A stretch of 51,008 nucleotides of DNA from Prevotella sp. UBA2850 (GTDB taxonomy: Bacteria > Bacteroidota > Bacteroidia > Bacteroidales > Bacteroidaceae): the NCBI GenBank assembly GCA_002350805.1, contig DEFO01000033.1, positions 1 to 51,008 of the forward strand, read 5' to 3'. The notes below the pieces were generated by a model, which worked only from the letters and a program-made list of their open reading frames with translations, had not been told where the DNA came from and did no database searches. This document shows positions 33,101 through 40,973 of this stretch, in pieces. The position numbers and the translations under genes were made by a program. How positions within the stretch are numbered: the first letter of the stretch is position 1; the number at the start of each line of letters is the position of its first letter.

Positions 33101-34407
33101 CGCGTGCGGTTAAGATAAGCCTCTGTCTTGGTGTAGAGCCCGGTCTGCTCATTCAAGGTTATTAATCCACGATGCACCCATACACGCAATTGTCGCTTGG
33201 TGCCGTCCTTAGATTTGCCATAGGTTTCACGAAGTACCTCCAACTGCTGTTCGCTGAACGTGTTGCCCTTGATGTCGTCAAGCATGTTGGCAGGTACGGC
33301 CTTTGAGGCTTCAGCCGTGCTTGTGTCGCCATCTTTCAACATGTCGCCCAGCACTTGGTACTTGCTCCACATATCGTGCCACACCAGCCACTCCACCATG
33401 TCGCCCATCGAGCGAGTCCAGGCCATGTTGTTGAGTGCCCACATACAGCAACCAGCCTTCCACGCTGATATCAGGCTTCTCTTACCCATATCCCAGAGAC
33501 CGTCATTGTCTGTGAGGTCACCCAGTTCGGCCATGTCGTCGGCCAAACGCTCTATGAGCTTGTTCAGCGGACGGATGATATAGCGTCCCTTGCAATTGTC
33601 GAGGCGTGCCAAATACTCATCGAGCTGCTGGTAGAACTCTTCGCTGAACTTGCCGATGCGAGGAATCTTTCCGCTACGGTTGTCGCGTGGCTTATAGGAG
33701 AATACCATTCGGCCGAGCGTTCCGTCGAAAAGGTTGAACTTGAAGAACTGCCTAGCGCGGACAGGGGTTGTGCTCACGGTGAGGTTCGTTCGTAAAACCG
33801 CAGAGCCTGTGATACCGTCCACGGTAGCCCTTAATGCGTTGTACACATCTCTGTCCCACATGAGGCGCAGTATCTGCGTGACCTGCTTGTGAGAGCCGCA
33901 AAGGCTGTCGAGCTGCTCTATTTCCTTGAGGTCGATGTACGTGGTCAGTCCGCCATGCTCCTGGCAAGCCATCTGCGCTTTCAGGTAGCCGGGTTTCGAA
34001 CAGTCGGCTGGCAGGAAGCGCAACAGCGGAAACACCTCTTCAGGACGATCCTTGGATTGCGAACGCTTCTTGTAGGTCTTCTGATACTGAAGGAATTTCC
34101 TCAGTTCCTCCGCATCCTCTTGACGGAAGTCGCGGTTACAGGCTTCCACCAGCAACCCAAATTGGCCCTTGTTGCCAGAGCTGTGGGCAATCAAAGCAGC
34201 CTGCTGTCCGCACATCTCGAACCATTGCCCGCTAGGATACTGAAATTCAGCTTGGCAAATTTTTGTGCTTAGTAAAGGAGAAAGCATAGGCATAAGTGGA
34301 GCATGCATATCGCGGCTAGTCTGCGAAAGCAGCAGTTTAAAACATTCCAATCCACTGCCAAGTTTTGGCATCTCGGGTGCAGTAGGTTTTGTTATTTCGT
34401 ATTTCAT
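33097..34407 (-). CDS. Helicase-like protein, possibly DUF3987-related
   Basis: A 436-residue protein that I recognise only by context. It is cytoplasmic with no membrane segment. Features include PEEVFPLLRFLPADCSK (about 120-135), GGLTTYIDLKEIEQL and QVTQILRLMWDRDVYNALRATVDG (about 160-195), then SAVLRTNLTVSTTP, a beta-strand pattern recalling DUF3987 proteins of Bacteroides elements. The end (SKDGTKRQLRVWVHRGLI...) looks like a winged helix. No intact Walker A motif is visible. It precedes the primase with a 4-base overlap, so a joint role in replication of an element is likely. The ATG at 34407 is preferred to a TTG at 34419. Confidence 0.45.
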   Translation of the reverse strand: MKYEITKPTAPEMPKLGSGLECFKLLLSQTSRDMHAPLMPMLSPLLSTKICQAEFQYPSGQWFEMCGQQAALIAHSSGNKGQFGLLVEACNRDFRQEDAEELRKFLQYQKTYKKRSQSKDRPEEVFPLLRFLPADCSKPGYLKAQMACQEHGGLTTYIDLKEIEQLDSLCGSHKQVTQILRLMWDRDVYNALRATVDGITGSAVLRTNLTVSTTPVRARQFFKFNLFDGTLGRMVFSYKPRDNRSGKIPRIGKFSEEFYQQLDEYLARLDNCKGRYIIRPLNKLIERLADDMAELGDLTDNDGLWDMGKRSLISAWKAGCCMWALNNMAWTRSMGDMVEWLVWHDMWSKYQVLGDMLKDGDTSTAEASKAVPANMLDDIKGNTFSEQQLEVLRETYGKSKDGTKRQLRVWVHRGLITLNEQTGLYTKTEAYLNRTR

Positions 34408-34447
34408 ATTGATAATCAATTATTTATGTTAAACAATTTAGGTCTAG

Positions 34448-34609
34448 CGTTTCACCGTTTCAGCGTTTCAGTGAGGTGCATGTGGGGTTTCATAACCATT
34501 CCTATATTATATAACTAATTAATAATTAGATAGTTATAAGAATATTTAATGAAACTGACACCCTCTTTTATACCCTGAAACGCCTGAAACGCTGAAACGC
34601 CTGAAACAC
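34448..34609. repeat. Inverted GTTTCAGC arrays around an AT-rich core (possible origin)
   Basis: Three direct copies of GTTTCA(C/G)(C/T) lie at 34449-34473 and four copies in the opposite direction at 34574-34609. The roughly 100 bases between are strongly AT-rich (ATTATATAACTAATTAATAA and similar). Another GTTTCAGCG lies in the next gene near 34650. Short iterated sites beside an AT-rich stretch, upstream of primase and helicase-like genes, are the layout of a replication origin. A control region for the operon is the alternative. Confidence 0.5.
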
Positions 34610-34612
34610 ATA

Positions 34613-34966
34613 TCAGAAGTCCACGTTGTCTATCAGGTCGAGAGCCTCACGTTTCAGCGTGGCCTTTACGTCCAGACCCTCGCGCTTGAACACCTTCAGT
34701 GTCAGCTGGTAGGCACCGTCCTTCGTGGCCGAGAGTCTGCCGTGAGCCGCCTTGCGCAGCAGGGTAGAGTTTGCTCTTCTCCTAGGCTTACAGGCCACGT
34801 AGTCGAAAGCCCCGTTGCGCATCTGCTGCAGCGCCCCGTAGGAGTGGCTGCCCACTTCCATAATAGGTGCCATCTCGTCGTCGGGCAGAAACTGGATGAG
34901 CGTCACCTTCTTGTTCTCGTCGACCGTTACCACGGTCATACCCGAGATTGAAATAGTCTTCTCCAT
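34613..34966 (-). CDS. Hypothetical protein of the replication module
   Basis: A 117-residue soluble protein, not recognised. The first half is acidic and beta-like (ISISGMTVVTVDENKKVTLIQFLPDDE). The second half is basic (CKPRRRANSTLLRKAAHGRLSATKDG) and could bind nucleic acid. It sits 4 bases after the SSB-like gene and before the iteron-like repeats, so it is probably part of the same transcript and function. A transcription- or origin-binding role is a guess. Confidence 0.6.
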   Translation of the reverse strand: MEKTISISGMTVVTVDENKKVTLIQFLPDDEMAPIMEVGSHSYGALQQMRNGAFDYVACKPRRRANSTLLRKAAHGRLSATKDGAYQLTLKVFKREGLDVKATLKREALDLIDNVDF

Positions 34967-34970
34967 AGCC

Positions 34971-35258
34971 TTAACGATTAAGCAGTTTCACAACGTCGTT
35001 AACAACAATATCCTGATACACAGCTCCGTTCACTTCGTGCACCTGAAATCGCAGCGATGCTGCCACCAGGTCGCCTTCGTAGAACCGGCACTGAGCGAGA
35101 TTGCCGAACATGGTACCAACGTACTCATTTCCGAACTTAGAACCACCAAACTCCCTGAGTCTGATCACACACTTGGCCAGTTGGCCTCCTTCTGCCTTCT
35201 GAGAGGCAACGTAGCTCACATCTCCCTGCGAGACTACGTGAAAGATGTTAGTCATCAT
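34971..35258 (-). CDS. SSB-like OB-fold protein
   Basis: A 95-residue protein with the look of a reduced single-stranded-DNA-binding protein: GGQLAKCVIRLREFGG (about 24-39), then MFGNLAQCRFYEGDLVAASLRFQVHE (about 50-75) and a closing QDIVVNDVVKLL. The order of strands, the GN.A...GDLV phrase and the length fit an OB fold. The usual acidic C-terminal tip of SSB is absent. Its neighbours are primase and helicase-like genes, which supports a replication role. It is the first gene of the minus-strand run. Confidence 0.5.
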   Translation of the reverse strand: MMTNIFHVVSQGDVSYVASQKAEGGQLAKCVIRLREFGGSKFGNEYVGTMFGNLAQCRFYEGDLVAASLRFQVHEVNGAVYQDIVVNDVVKLLNR

Positions 35259-35533
35259 CTTTTTTAAGTTTATAAATTAGTAAAAAGATGAGACGCGCCT
35301 CGATGCCATCCGCCCTTTTCAGTGCACCAGACTTCAAGCACCACAACCCCGATTTTCGGAATTGCAATGCAAATATCGGTATAGTAGGGAATGCCACCAA
35401 ACTATACCATAATAATTTTCTTACTATTGTTTATGTGTTGATAATCAAAGAGATACGAGTCTGATTGGCAAGGTTGGTAAAACCCTTTCAGGCTTTACCA
35501 ACGTTTACAAATCCTTATCAGAAATCTTACCAA
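35259..35533. other. Gene-free gap with two inverted repeats
   Basis: No gene is seen. GGTATAGT (35378-35385) and ACTATACC (35401-35408) form a perfect 8-bp inverted repeat with a 15-base loop, upstream of the SSB-like gene and so a possible operator. TTGGTAAA (35474-35481) and TTTACCAA (35494-35501) form another 8-bp stem just past the stop of the next gene, with further half copies (CTTACCAAT) beside it; no T-run follows. A near-match to the minus-7 element (GATATTTG) lies at about 35370 on the minus strand. Confidence 0.45.
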
Positions 35534-36418
35534 TCAATTCTTGTGCCTTGCGATGATAGACTTGACCAACGACTGTTCTGTATCTGAGTTGAAAGCAGAG
35601 AAAGACCCCTCTGTTTCCGTTGTGAAAAACTTGTAATGTGTTGGACCATTAGGGAACAACATTTTGTCAAGTTTGTTATTTGATGCTGTAATAACTCTCC
35701 CGTTATAAGTCATTACCCCGAGAATGTTCAAAACCAGTTTCAGGTTGTATTTCTTTCCGAACTCATCCTTTCGCATGAGTGCCAGCAAAGTGTCGTCTGC
35801 CAAAATGTCCTCCCAAATATTCTCGAACTCTTTCCTGTATGGCTGCAGAACAAAGCCGGCATTGACAATCGGGCTGATGATGTCCTGTTTCAGAAGCCCC
35901 ATGATGCGCTGGGCGGCTTCTGCTTGTGTCTCGACATGAGGCTTGGCCAGAACGTTGCGAGGCTCTACGGAATATCCCTTGGCCTCCTGCTCATCCTCCA
36001 TCGTTTCTACATATTCAAAAAGCGGAACGATATCAGGCATCTGTGACAACATTTTAGAGATGTTGTCTATGATTTCCTGATTAGGGTCGGGCTCTTCCTC
36101 GTTTGCACAGAGTATATAATTGGCACAGAACAAGATAACAAAGGCAGTATGTTCAACTTGCTGCTGATCGCGGTCTTGGTATTGTTCCTTCAAGCGACTT
36201 GTGATATGGGTGAACATACGATTGACAGTTATCTCCGGACGGGAAACATGCTTCAGGCTTTCAAGCAGTCTGACGGCATAATTCCATATCTCTTCGGGAC
36301 ACAAGCCTCCCTGCTTCGTTTCAAACTTTATGATTGCATCAGCCACATTAACGAACTGTTGGTCGCAAGTGTAACGCTCAAAATCAGGTAATTGGAAATC
36401 GAAAAGGTCTTTGTTCAT
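35534..36418 (-). CDS. Unknown protein, accessory module
   Basis: A 294-residue soluble, mostly helical protein that I cannot assign. It has an acidic middle (ILCANEEEPDPNQEI, about 105-125), LLKQDIISPIVNAGFVLQPYRKEFENIWEDIL (about 180-212) and a C-terminal mixed part ending NSDTEQSLVKSIIARHKN. No membrane segment, signal or metal motif is visible. The ATG at 36418 is chosen because the promoter element lies 24 bases before it; the longer frame would start inside the promoter. It is divergent from the equally unknown gene at 36523. Confidence 0.6.
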   Translation of the reverse strand: MNKDLFDFQLPDFERYTCDQQFVNVADAIIKFETKQGGLCPEEIWNYAVRLLESLKHVSRPEITVNRMFTHITSRLKEQYQDRDQQQVEHTAFVILFCANYILCANEEEPDPNQEIIDNISKMLSQMPDIVPLFEYVETMEDEQEAKGYSVEPRNVLAKPHVETQAEAAQRIMGLLKQDIISPIVNAGFVLQPYRKEFENIWEDILADDTLLALMRKDEFGKKYNLKLVLNILGVMTYNGRVITASNNKLDKMLFPNGPTHYKFFTTETEGSFSAFNSDTEQSLVKSIIARHKN

Positions 36419-36441
36419 AGTAGTAATGTCAGTTTCAAGTG

Positions 36442-36449
36442 CAAAGGTA
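36442..36449 (-). promoter_or_regulatory. TAnnTTTG promoter of the unknown gene at 35534
   Basis: The minus strand reads TACCTTTG, with a TTG about 21 bases upstream in the minus-33 position. Confidence 0.65.
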
Positions 36450-36522
36450 GCTCTTTTCATAGAAAAACAAGCACATTGGCACATGTTTTGCTGGTACTAA
36501 ATAAAAAAAACAATCACTCAAT

Positions 36523-37488
36523 ATGTCAGACTTTATTTTATATAGTTACCAATGTCGTCCCATGCACATTGAGGTGGATGCTCAACACCCGAGTATAGAC
36601 CCTGAGCAAGACAAACTATACAATCAGCAGGCCGACGAGGCAATGGCCAGGCACCAAGAACTCTTCGACGAACTATTCTCAGCGCAGGATATCAATAATT
36701 TTAAAAAAGGAGACAATCTGTTCTTTCTCCATAAGGGTAATTACTATGGTGGAAAAATAGTGATGAACAAGGATGGCATCATCATGTTGCGGCTGCAGAA
36801 GTCTAAGTTCAAAGAATACGAAATAAACTACAAGATTGTCACCCTGAAAGAGGAACCCTCGAGCCTTGTTATCATAGATAATCGATTTGAACAGCAGCGT
36901 ATTCTCATTGAGCGTAATAAAAACACCTTTCAGCCTAAGACCATAGCCACCATATTGGAAAAGAATATTGGCGCACAGTTGAAAAAAAACCGCGTCGGTA
37001 TAAAAGTTAAACTGGTATACCGGAAAGAAATGTTCTGGAGTATTGTCAAGGATTACGAAAGAGGCATCAAGAAGATGGTTTTCGACTTCCCGTATCCCAA
37101 CATGGCACGCCCAATGGACAAACTCGGGGCTTCCCTGAAGAAATTCGGCATTGACACCAAGAGCAAAGTCAGACTCACTGCCACGGCCCAGCGCAAGGAT
37201 TTCCTGGTGATTGCTCCTAAAGAAGAAAACGAAGAACTGGATGAAATCGTTTCTTACCTTTCAGAAGTAGGTTCGCCAGTGGAAATTTATTTGGTGAGCG
37301 GACACAAAGTGAAATGCTTCAGCGAAGAGAATCCGATAATCGTAGATGTAAAGCAGGGAATAACCGAATACAGGGGAATTGAAGATAAAGACCAACTGTT
37401 CGACAATCGCATATGCAATAGCGTTATAGAACTTCTCAACAGTCTAAAGAAGATAAACTATCCTTGCAGAGCTAAGCCGTTGAAATAG
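36523..37488 (+). CDS. Unknown protein, accessory module, divergent orientation
   Basis: A 321-residue soluble protein, not recognised, and the only plus-strand gene in the module. Residues 1-60 are helical and acidic (DPEQDKLYNQQADEAMARHQELF). Then comes KGDNLFFLHKGNYYGG.IVMNKDGIIMLRLQK, beta-rich, and from about 140 a long basic stretch with LKKNRVGIKVKLVYRKEMFWSIVKDYERGIKKMVFDFPYPN. The end is mixed alpha/beta. It may bind nucleic acid. Base composition is more AT-rich than that of the flanking core genes. No clear TAnnTTTG element precedes it. A defence or regulatory role is possible but unsupported by motifs. Confidence 0.6.
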   Translation: MSDFILYSYQCRPMHIEVDAQHPSIDPEQDKLYNQQADEAMARHQELFDELFSAQDINNFKKGDNLFFLHKGNYYGGKIVMNKDGIIMLRLQKSKFKEYEINYKIVTLKEEPSSLVIIDNRFEQQRILIERNKNTFQPKTIATILEKNIGAQLKKNRVGIKVKLVYRKEMFWSIVKDYERGIKKMVFDFPYPNMARPMDKLGASLKKFGIDTKSKVRLTATAQRKDFLVIAPKEENEELDEIVSYLSEVGSPVEIYLVSGHKVKCFSEENPIIVDVKQGITEYRGIEDKDQLFDNRICNSVIELLNSLKKINYPCRAKPLK

Positions 37489-37666
37489 TAGGTCACCGGA
37501 GTCCGTCGACATATTTTAATCATAAGAGTCCCCATCCCTTAATATGGAGGCTCTATAGAACAAAAAAGAGATATTGAGGCAGCAGACAGGTTGATAGAAA
37601 GTGGACATTAGAATAATAAGTGGTGTCCTGTTTTTCACTCTTTCTCCCTCTTCTCCGCGGCCTGGG

Positions 37667-38236
37667 CTACAGCTCGAGGAATAGGAGCAGCAGGGGAGCG
37701 TAGGGCTCCATTTCGCGGCGGATGGTCTGCATGGCTGCCGAGAGCAGGTTGCGCACGGCCTGGCTGGTGATGCCCATTTGTTGCTCTATCTCGGCATGCG
37801 AGAAGTTTTGCTCCTTGCTCAACTCAAACACGATGCGCTGGCGCGGCGTGAGCTTTTGCTTGGCCTTTTCCAGGTGCTTGAGGAAATCTTCCAGGCTGAG
37901 TGTTTGCTCGGCCTCGTTGCGGGTGGCGAAGGATGAGGCGTAGTTAAAGTAGTCGGGCAAGAGGGGATGGCGCAGCTGCTGCCGGAAGTGGTCGGCCATG
38001 AGGTGGTAGGCAATGGTGAAGAGGTACGACTTGAACGACTTCCCGGGGTTGATGCTGGCGTGGCTTTCCCATACGCGGACGAAGGTGTCTTGTACAATCT
38101 CTTGTGCCACCGACTCCGACTTGACGGTTCTGAGGACAAACTGATAGAGACGGGCTACCCACTGGTCGTACAACTGCGTGAAGCTGTCGTACGACCCTGC
38201 ATTCAATTGTTCTATCAGCTTGTTTTCTTCTCTCAT
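37667..38236 (-). CDS. ECF-type RNA polymerase sigma factor
   Basis: A 189-residue sigma-70 family factor of the Bacteroidota FecI-like group. Region 2 spans about 10-85 (FTQLYDQWVARLYQFV, then AQEIVQDTFVRVWES and SFKSYLFTIAYHLMADHFR). Region 4 spans about 120-170 (LTPRQRIVFELSKEQNFSHAEIEQQMGITSQAVRNLL), the helix-turn-helix that reads minus-35. Such factors normally lie directly before fecR and susC and turn on that locus. Here the nearest fecR is at 29831-31024, and the module between looks inserted. It has its own promoter. Pairing with that FecR is an inference. Confidence 0.92.
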   Translation of the reverse strand: MREENKLIEQLNAGSYDSFTQLYDQWVARLYQFVLRTVKSESVAQEIVQDTFVRVWESHASINPGKSFKSYLFTIAYHLMADHFRQQLRHPLLPDYFNYASSFATRNEAEQTLSLEDFLKHLEKAKQKLTPRQRIVFELSKEQNFSHAEIEQQMGITSQAVRNLLSAAMQTIRREMEPYAPLLLLFLEL

Positions 38237-38253
38237 GGGCTGTTAATATGTTG

Positions 38254-38261
38254 CAAAGTTA
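38254..38261 (-). promoter_or_regulatory. TAnnTTTG promoter of the ECF sigma gene
   Basis: The minus strand reads TAACTTTG, 18 bases before the start codon, with TTTG about 17 bases further upstream as a minus-33 element. Confidence 0.65.
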
Positions 38262-38340
38262 AGCAAAATATTTTCAAATTAACACAAAATAAGAGAAATA
38301 TTAGTGTGTCGATGTGAAAAACACGATTACGGGGCAACAA

Positions 38341-38368
38341 ATAAGGCAGACCCGGAGGTCTGCCTTAT
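38341..38368 (-). terminator. Terminator after ribH
   Basis: ATAAGGCAGACC pairs perfectly with GGTCTGCCTTAT around a 4-base loop (12-bp stem), 21 bases past the ribH stop. The T-run is short (TTTG). Confidence 0.75.
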
Positions 38369-38389
38369 GTCATTAGTATGTGATTCTTT

Positions 38390-38866
38390 TCAGAACTTAG
38401 CCATTTTGATGGCATCGATGGCGCACTCGTCGCCTTTGTTTCCCAGACGGCCTCCGCTGCGGTCCTTGGCCTGTTGCAGGTCATCGGTAGTGAGCAGCCC
38501 GTAGATGACGGGGATGGCGCTGGTGGCGTTGAGATGGGCGATGCCCTGTGTGACACCCTGACAGATGTAGTCGAAATGGGGAGTCTCGCCGCGAATCACG
38601 CTGCCCAGGATGATGATGGCGTCGTAGCCGTCGTTGAGGGTCATCTGATGGGCTCCGTAGATGAGCTCAAATGAGCCAGGAACGGTCTTCACATGGATGT
38701 TCTCGGGCAGGGCACCGTGCTTTTCCAAAGTGCCGACGGCACCATTGAGCAAAGCGCCGGTAATCTCGGGGTTCCATTCTGCTACGACGATACCGAAGCA
38801 CATGTTGCTGGCATCGGGAATCTTAGAGAACTCGTAATCTGACAGATTATGCAGGGCTGTAGCCAT
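38390..38866 (-). CDS. ribH: 6,7-dimethyl-8-ribityllumazine synthase
   Basis: A 158-residue enzyme for the next-to-last step of riboflavin synthesis, joining the pyrimidine and the four-carbon phosphate. Family landmarks are GIVVAEWNPEIT (about 25-36), VPGSFEL (about 62-68), ILGSVIRGETPHFDYIC (about 85-101), where the histidine is catalytic, and the C-terminal GNKGDECAIDAI. It normally assembles as a 60-mer shell. It follows the TPR protein gene by 39 bases and is probably co-transcribed with it. No FMN riboswitch is seen upstream. Confidence 0.95.
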   Translation of the reverse strand: MATALHNLSDYEFSKIPDASNMCFGIVVAEWNPEITGALLNGAVGTLEKHGALPENIHVKTVPGSFELIYGAHQMTLNDGYDAIIILGSVIRGETPHFDYICQGVTQGIAHLNATSAIPVIYGLLTTDDLQQAKDRSGGRLGNKGDECAIDAIKMAKF

Positions 38867-38875
38867 CGTTTAATA

Positions 38876-38905
38876 AATGGATAATTGACAATGGATAATG
38901 GTTAA
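38876..38905. repeat. ATAATTGACAATGGATAATGG simple repeat
   Basis: Repeated units of ATGGATAAT/ATTGACAAT fill the ribH-TPR gap. They are of the same family as the insertion inside the primase gene at 32328. Confidence 0.5.
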
Positions 38906-39604
38906 TTACTCGCTGACGCGCTCGATGTATTTGTCAATCTCCTGGCTGACAGCCGAGTTGACATACTTCTTCTTGATGTCCTGATAGATTTTCAGGGCCT
39001 CGGCCTTCTTGTTCTGGCTCTCGAGAATCTCTGCTGCCTGAATGAGGAAGGTGGGAGAGAGGCTGTTGTTGGCCTTGAGTGAAGACTTCGAGTCGGCCAT
39101 ATCGGCGGCTTTCTTCAGGGCGCTGACGGCCTTGTCGAGCTGGTTGGTGTGAGCATAAGCGTTGCCAAGGGCGCCTTGGGCTGCAGGGCTGATCATCTGG
39201 TCGTTAGAGCCGGAGAATCCCTCGAGATACTTCACGGCCTCGGCCCACTTGCCCAGGTTGGCATAGCAGAGACCGGCATAAAGATTGGCCAGATTGCCTG
39301 CGTCGGTGCTGCTGTAGTCGCTGGCTACCTTCACGAAACCGGGATAACCGGCACCGTCGCCATTGAGGGCTTTGTCAAACTGCTCAGCATCGAAATACTC
39401 CTGACCTTTGGCCAGTACGGTGCTTGCCTTGGCCTCACGGGGACCAGAGACATAATTCTTGTAGAGGTTAAAGCCAGCAAAGAGGATGATCAATGCGGCT
39501 ACTGCGATAAGGATGGCCTTCCTATACTTCATGAAGAAGGCTTCATGCTTGTTGAGGGTCTCTTCAACGGGCTGACCCTGCTGCTTTACATTTTTGTTTG
39601 CCAT
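38906..39604 (-). CDS. Membrane-anchored tetratricopeptide-repeat protein
   Basis: A 232-residue protein with a basic N-terminus, one membrane segment (about 29-48, AILIAVAALIILFAGFNLY) and a periplasmic part with TPR-like repeats: ANLYAGLCYANLGKWAEAVKYL (about 105-126), GALGNAYAHTNQLDKAVSALKKA (about 143-166) and IQAAEILESQNKKAEALKIYQDI (about 188-211). This resembles the YfgM-type proteins, which help envelope protein folding. It lies before ribH in one transcript and divergent from recF. Confidence 0.85.
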   Translation of the reverse strand: MANKNVKQQGQPVEETLNKHEAFFMKYRKAILIAVAALIILFAGFNLYKNYVSGPREAKASTVLAKGQEYFDAEQFDKALNGDGAGYPGFVKVASDYSSTDAGNLANLYAGLCYANLGKWAEAVKYLEGFSGSNDQMISPAAQGALGNAYAHTNQLDKAVSALKKAADMADSKSSLKANNSLSPTFLIQAAEILESQNKKAEALKIYQDIKKKYVNSAVSQEIDKYIERVSE

Positions 39605-39638
39605 TATTTTTGTTGATTTTGATGTTTCATTTGGGGCA

Positions 39639-39646
39639 CAAAATTA
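39639..39646 (-). promoter_or_regulatory. TAnnTTTG promoter of the TPR-ribH unit
   Basis: The minus strand reads TAATTTTG, 35 bases before the TPR gene start codon. Confidence 0.6.
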
Positions 39647-39709
39647 CAGAAATTCTCTCACATACTAAAATTTATTGCCGACTTTTTTCTTTTTTTGCCT
39701 ATTTTGCAC

Positions 39710-39717
39710 TAACTTTG
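39710..39717 (+). promoter_or_regulatory. TAnnTTTG promoter of recF
   Basis: TAACTTTG gives a transcript start near 39724. That rules out the in-frame extension from 39778 only by convention; the ATG at 39829 is preferred on homology. Confidence 0.6.
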
Positions 39718-39737
39718 CGTTCGAAAATGGCGAAGTC

Positions 39738-39753
39738 GGGCTTTGCAAAGCCC
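39738..39753. promoter_or_regulatory. Perfect 16-bp palindrome in the recF leader
   Basis: GGGCTTTGCAAAGCCC lies about 14 bases after the expected transcription start, a usual place for a repressor site. An 8-bp palindrome AAGCGCTT follows near 39771. Confidence 0.35.
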
Positions 39754-39828
39754 TTTGTGGGGACTTGCTGAAGCGCTTTGGACTTGGCTCTGGCCCTTGG
39801 AAGAGGTAAGGAAACACGGTCATCTGTC

Positions 39829-40941
39829 ATGATATTAAAGAAGATTTCGATTATCAATTATAAGAACATTCAGTCGGCAACTCTCGAGTTGTCGCCCAAG
39901 ATGAATTGCTTCATAGGGCACAACGGAGAGGGCAAGACGAATCTGCTGGATGCTGTGTATTATCTCTCGTTTTGCCGCAGCGCCGGCAATCCCGTCGACT
40001 CGCAAGTGATTACCCACGGACAGGACTTCTTTATGCTGGAGGGCATCTATGAGAATGACATGGGTGACGACGAGACGGTGTATTGCGGGATGAAACGTGG
40101 CACCAAGAAACATTTCAAGCGCAACAAGAAAGAGTATAAGCGGCTGTCGGAGCATATCGGTCTGATTCCGCTGATTTATGTCTCGCCCTCCGACTCCATC
40201 ATGATTGAAGGGGGCAGCGAGGAGCGCCGCAGATTGCTCGACGTAGTGATTTCGCAGTTCGACCATACTTATATTGAGGCGCTGAACCGTTATAACAAAG
40301 CCTTACAACAGCGCAACTCGCTGTTGAAGATGGATGAGGAACCAGACCCGATGCTGATGCAAATCTGGGAGGAGCAGATGGCTGCCGAGGGAGAGTCGAT
40401 ATACGAGAAGCGCAAGGCTTTTGTTGACGAACTGATACCTGTCTTTCAGGATATTTACCAGCGTGTGGCCGAGGACAAGGAACAGGTGTCGCTAAGCTAT
40501 GTGTCTCATTGCCAGCGTGGTGCGCTGCTGGATGTGATTCAGCGCGACCGGCATAAAGACCGGGCCGTAGGCTATTCGCTCCATGGTGTGCATCGCGACG
40601 ATTTGGAGATGCTGCTGGGCGGTTATCCCATGAAGAGAGAGGGCAGTCAGGGGCAGAATAAGACTTTTGTGCTGGCGTTGAAGTTAGCTCAGTTTGATTT
40701 CCTCAGGCGTACCAACAGCCAGACGACCCCGCTCTTGCTGCTCGACGATATTTTCGACAAGCTGGATGCCCGGCGCGTGGAACAGATTGTGAAGCTGGTG
40801 GCTGGCGATGATTTCGGACAGATTTTTATCACCGACACCAACCGGGCTCACCTCGACCGCATCTTGCAGCATGGCGATTTCGACTATCGGCTCTTTCACG
40901 TGGAGCAAGGGGAGATATCACGGATCGTATCGCATGAATAG
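39829..40941 (+). CDS. recF: DNA replication and repair protein RecF
   Basis: A 370-residue SMC-like ATPase that loads RecA at gapped DNA with RecO and RecR. The Walker A motif is GHNGEGKTNLLDA (about 31-43), FCRS follows, the signature-like motif is REGSQGQNKTFVLALKLAQ (about 268-286), and the Walker B is LLLLDDIFDKLD (about 302-313). The length fits the family. The ATG at 39829 begins the conserved KKISIINYKNI strand. DciA follows 32 bases downstream, a common pairing in Bacteroidota. Confidence 0.94.
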   Translation: MILKKISIINYKNIQSATLELSPKMNCFIGHNGEGKTNLLDAVYYLSFCRSAGNPVDSQVITHGQDFFMLEGIYENDMGDDETVYCGMKRGTKKHFKRNKKEYKRLSEHIGLIPLIYVSPSDSIMIEGGSEERRRLLDVVISQFDHTYIEALNRYNKALQQRNSLLKMDEEPDPMLMQIWEEQMAAEGESIYEKRKAFVDELIPVFQDIYQRVAEDKEQVSLSYVSHCQRGALLDVIQRDRHKDRAVGYSLHGVHRDDLEMLLGGYPMKREGSQGQNKTFVLALKLAQFDFLRRTNSQTTPLLLLDDIFDKLDARRVEQIVKLVAGDDFGQIFITDTNRAHLDRILQHGDFDYRLFHVEQGEISRIVSHE

Positions 40942-40973
40942 CCTCACAGGTTGCACCCATACAGATAAGAAAA

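Noticed and set aside
34448..34609. CRISPR array
   Set aside because: The GTTTCA units are 8-9 bases, contiguous and without spacers, and no cas genes are present.
31124..37666. Complete transposon or phage
   Set aside because: No integrase, transposase, relaxase or phage structural gene is visible and no flanking target repeat was found, so only an accessory module can be claimed.
39778..39828. Upstream extension of recF
   Set aside because: The extra 17 residues (MDLALALGRGKE...) precede the conserved first strand and lie in the structured leader; the ATG at 39829 is the family start.
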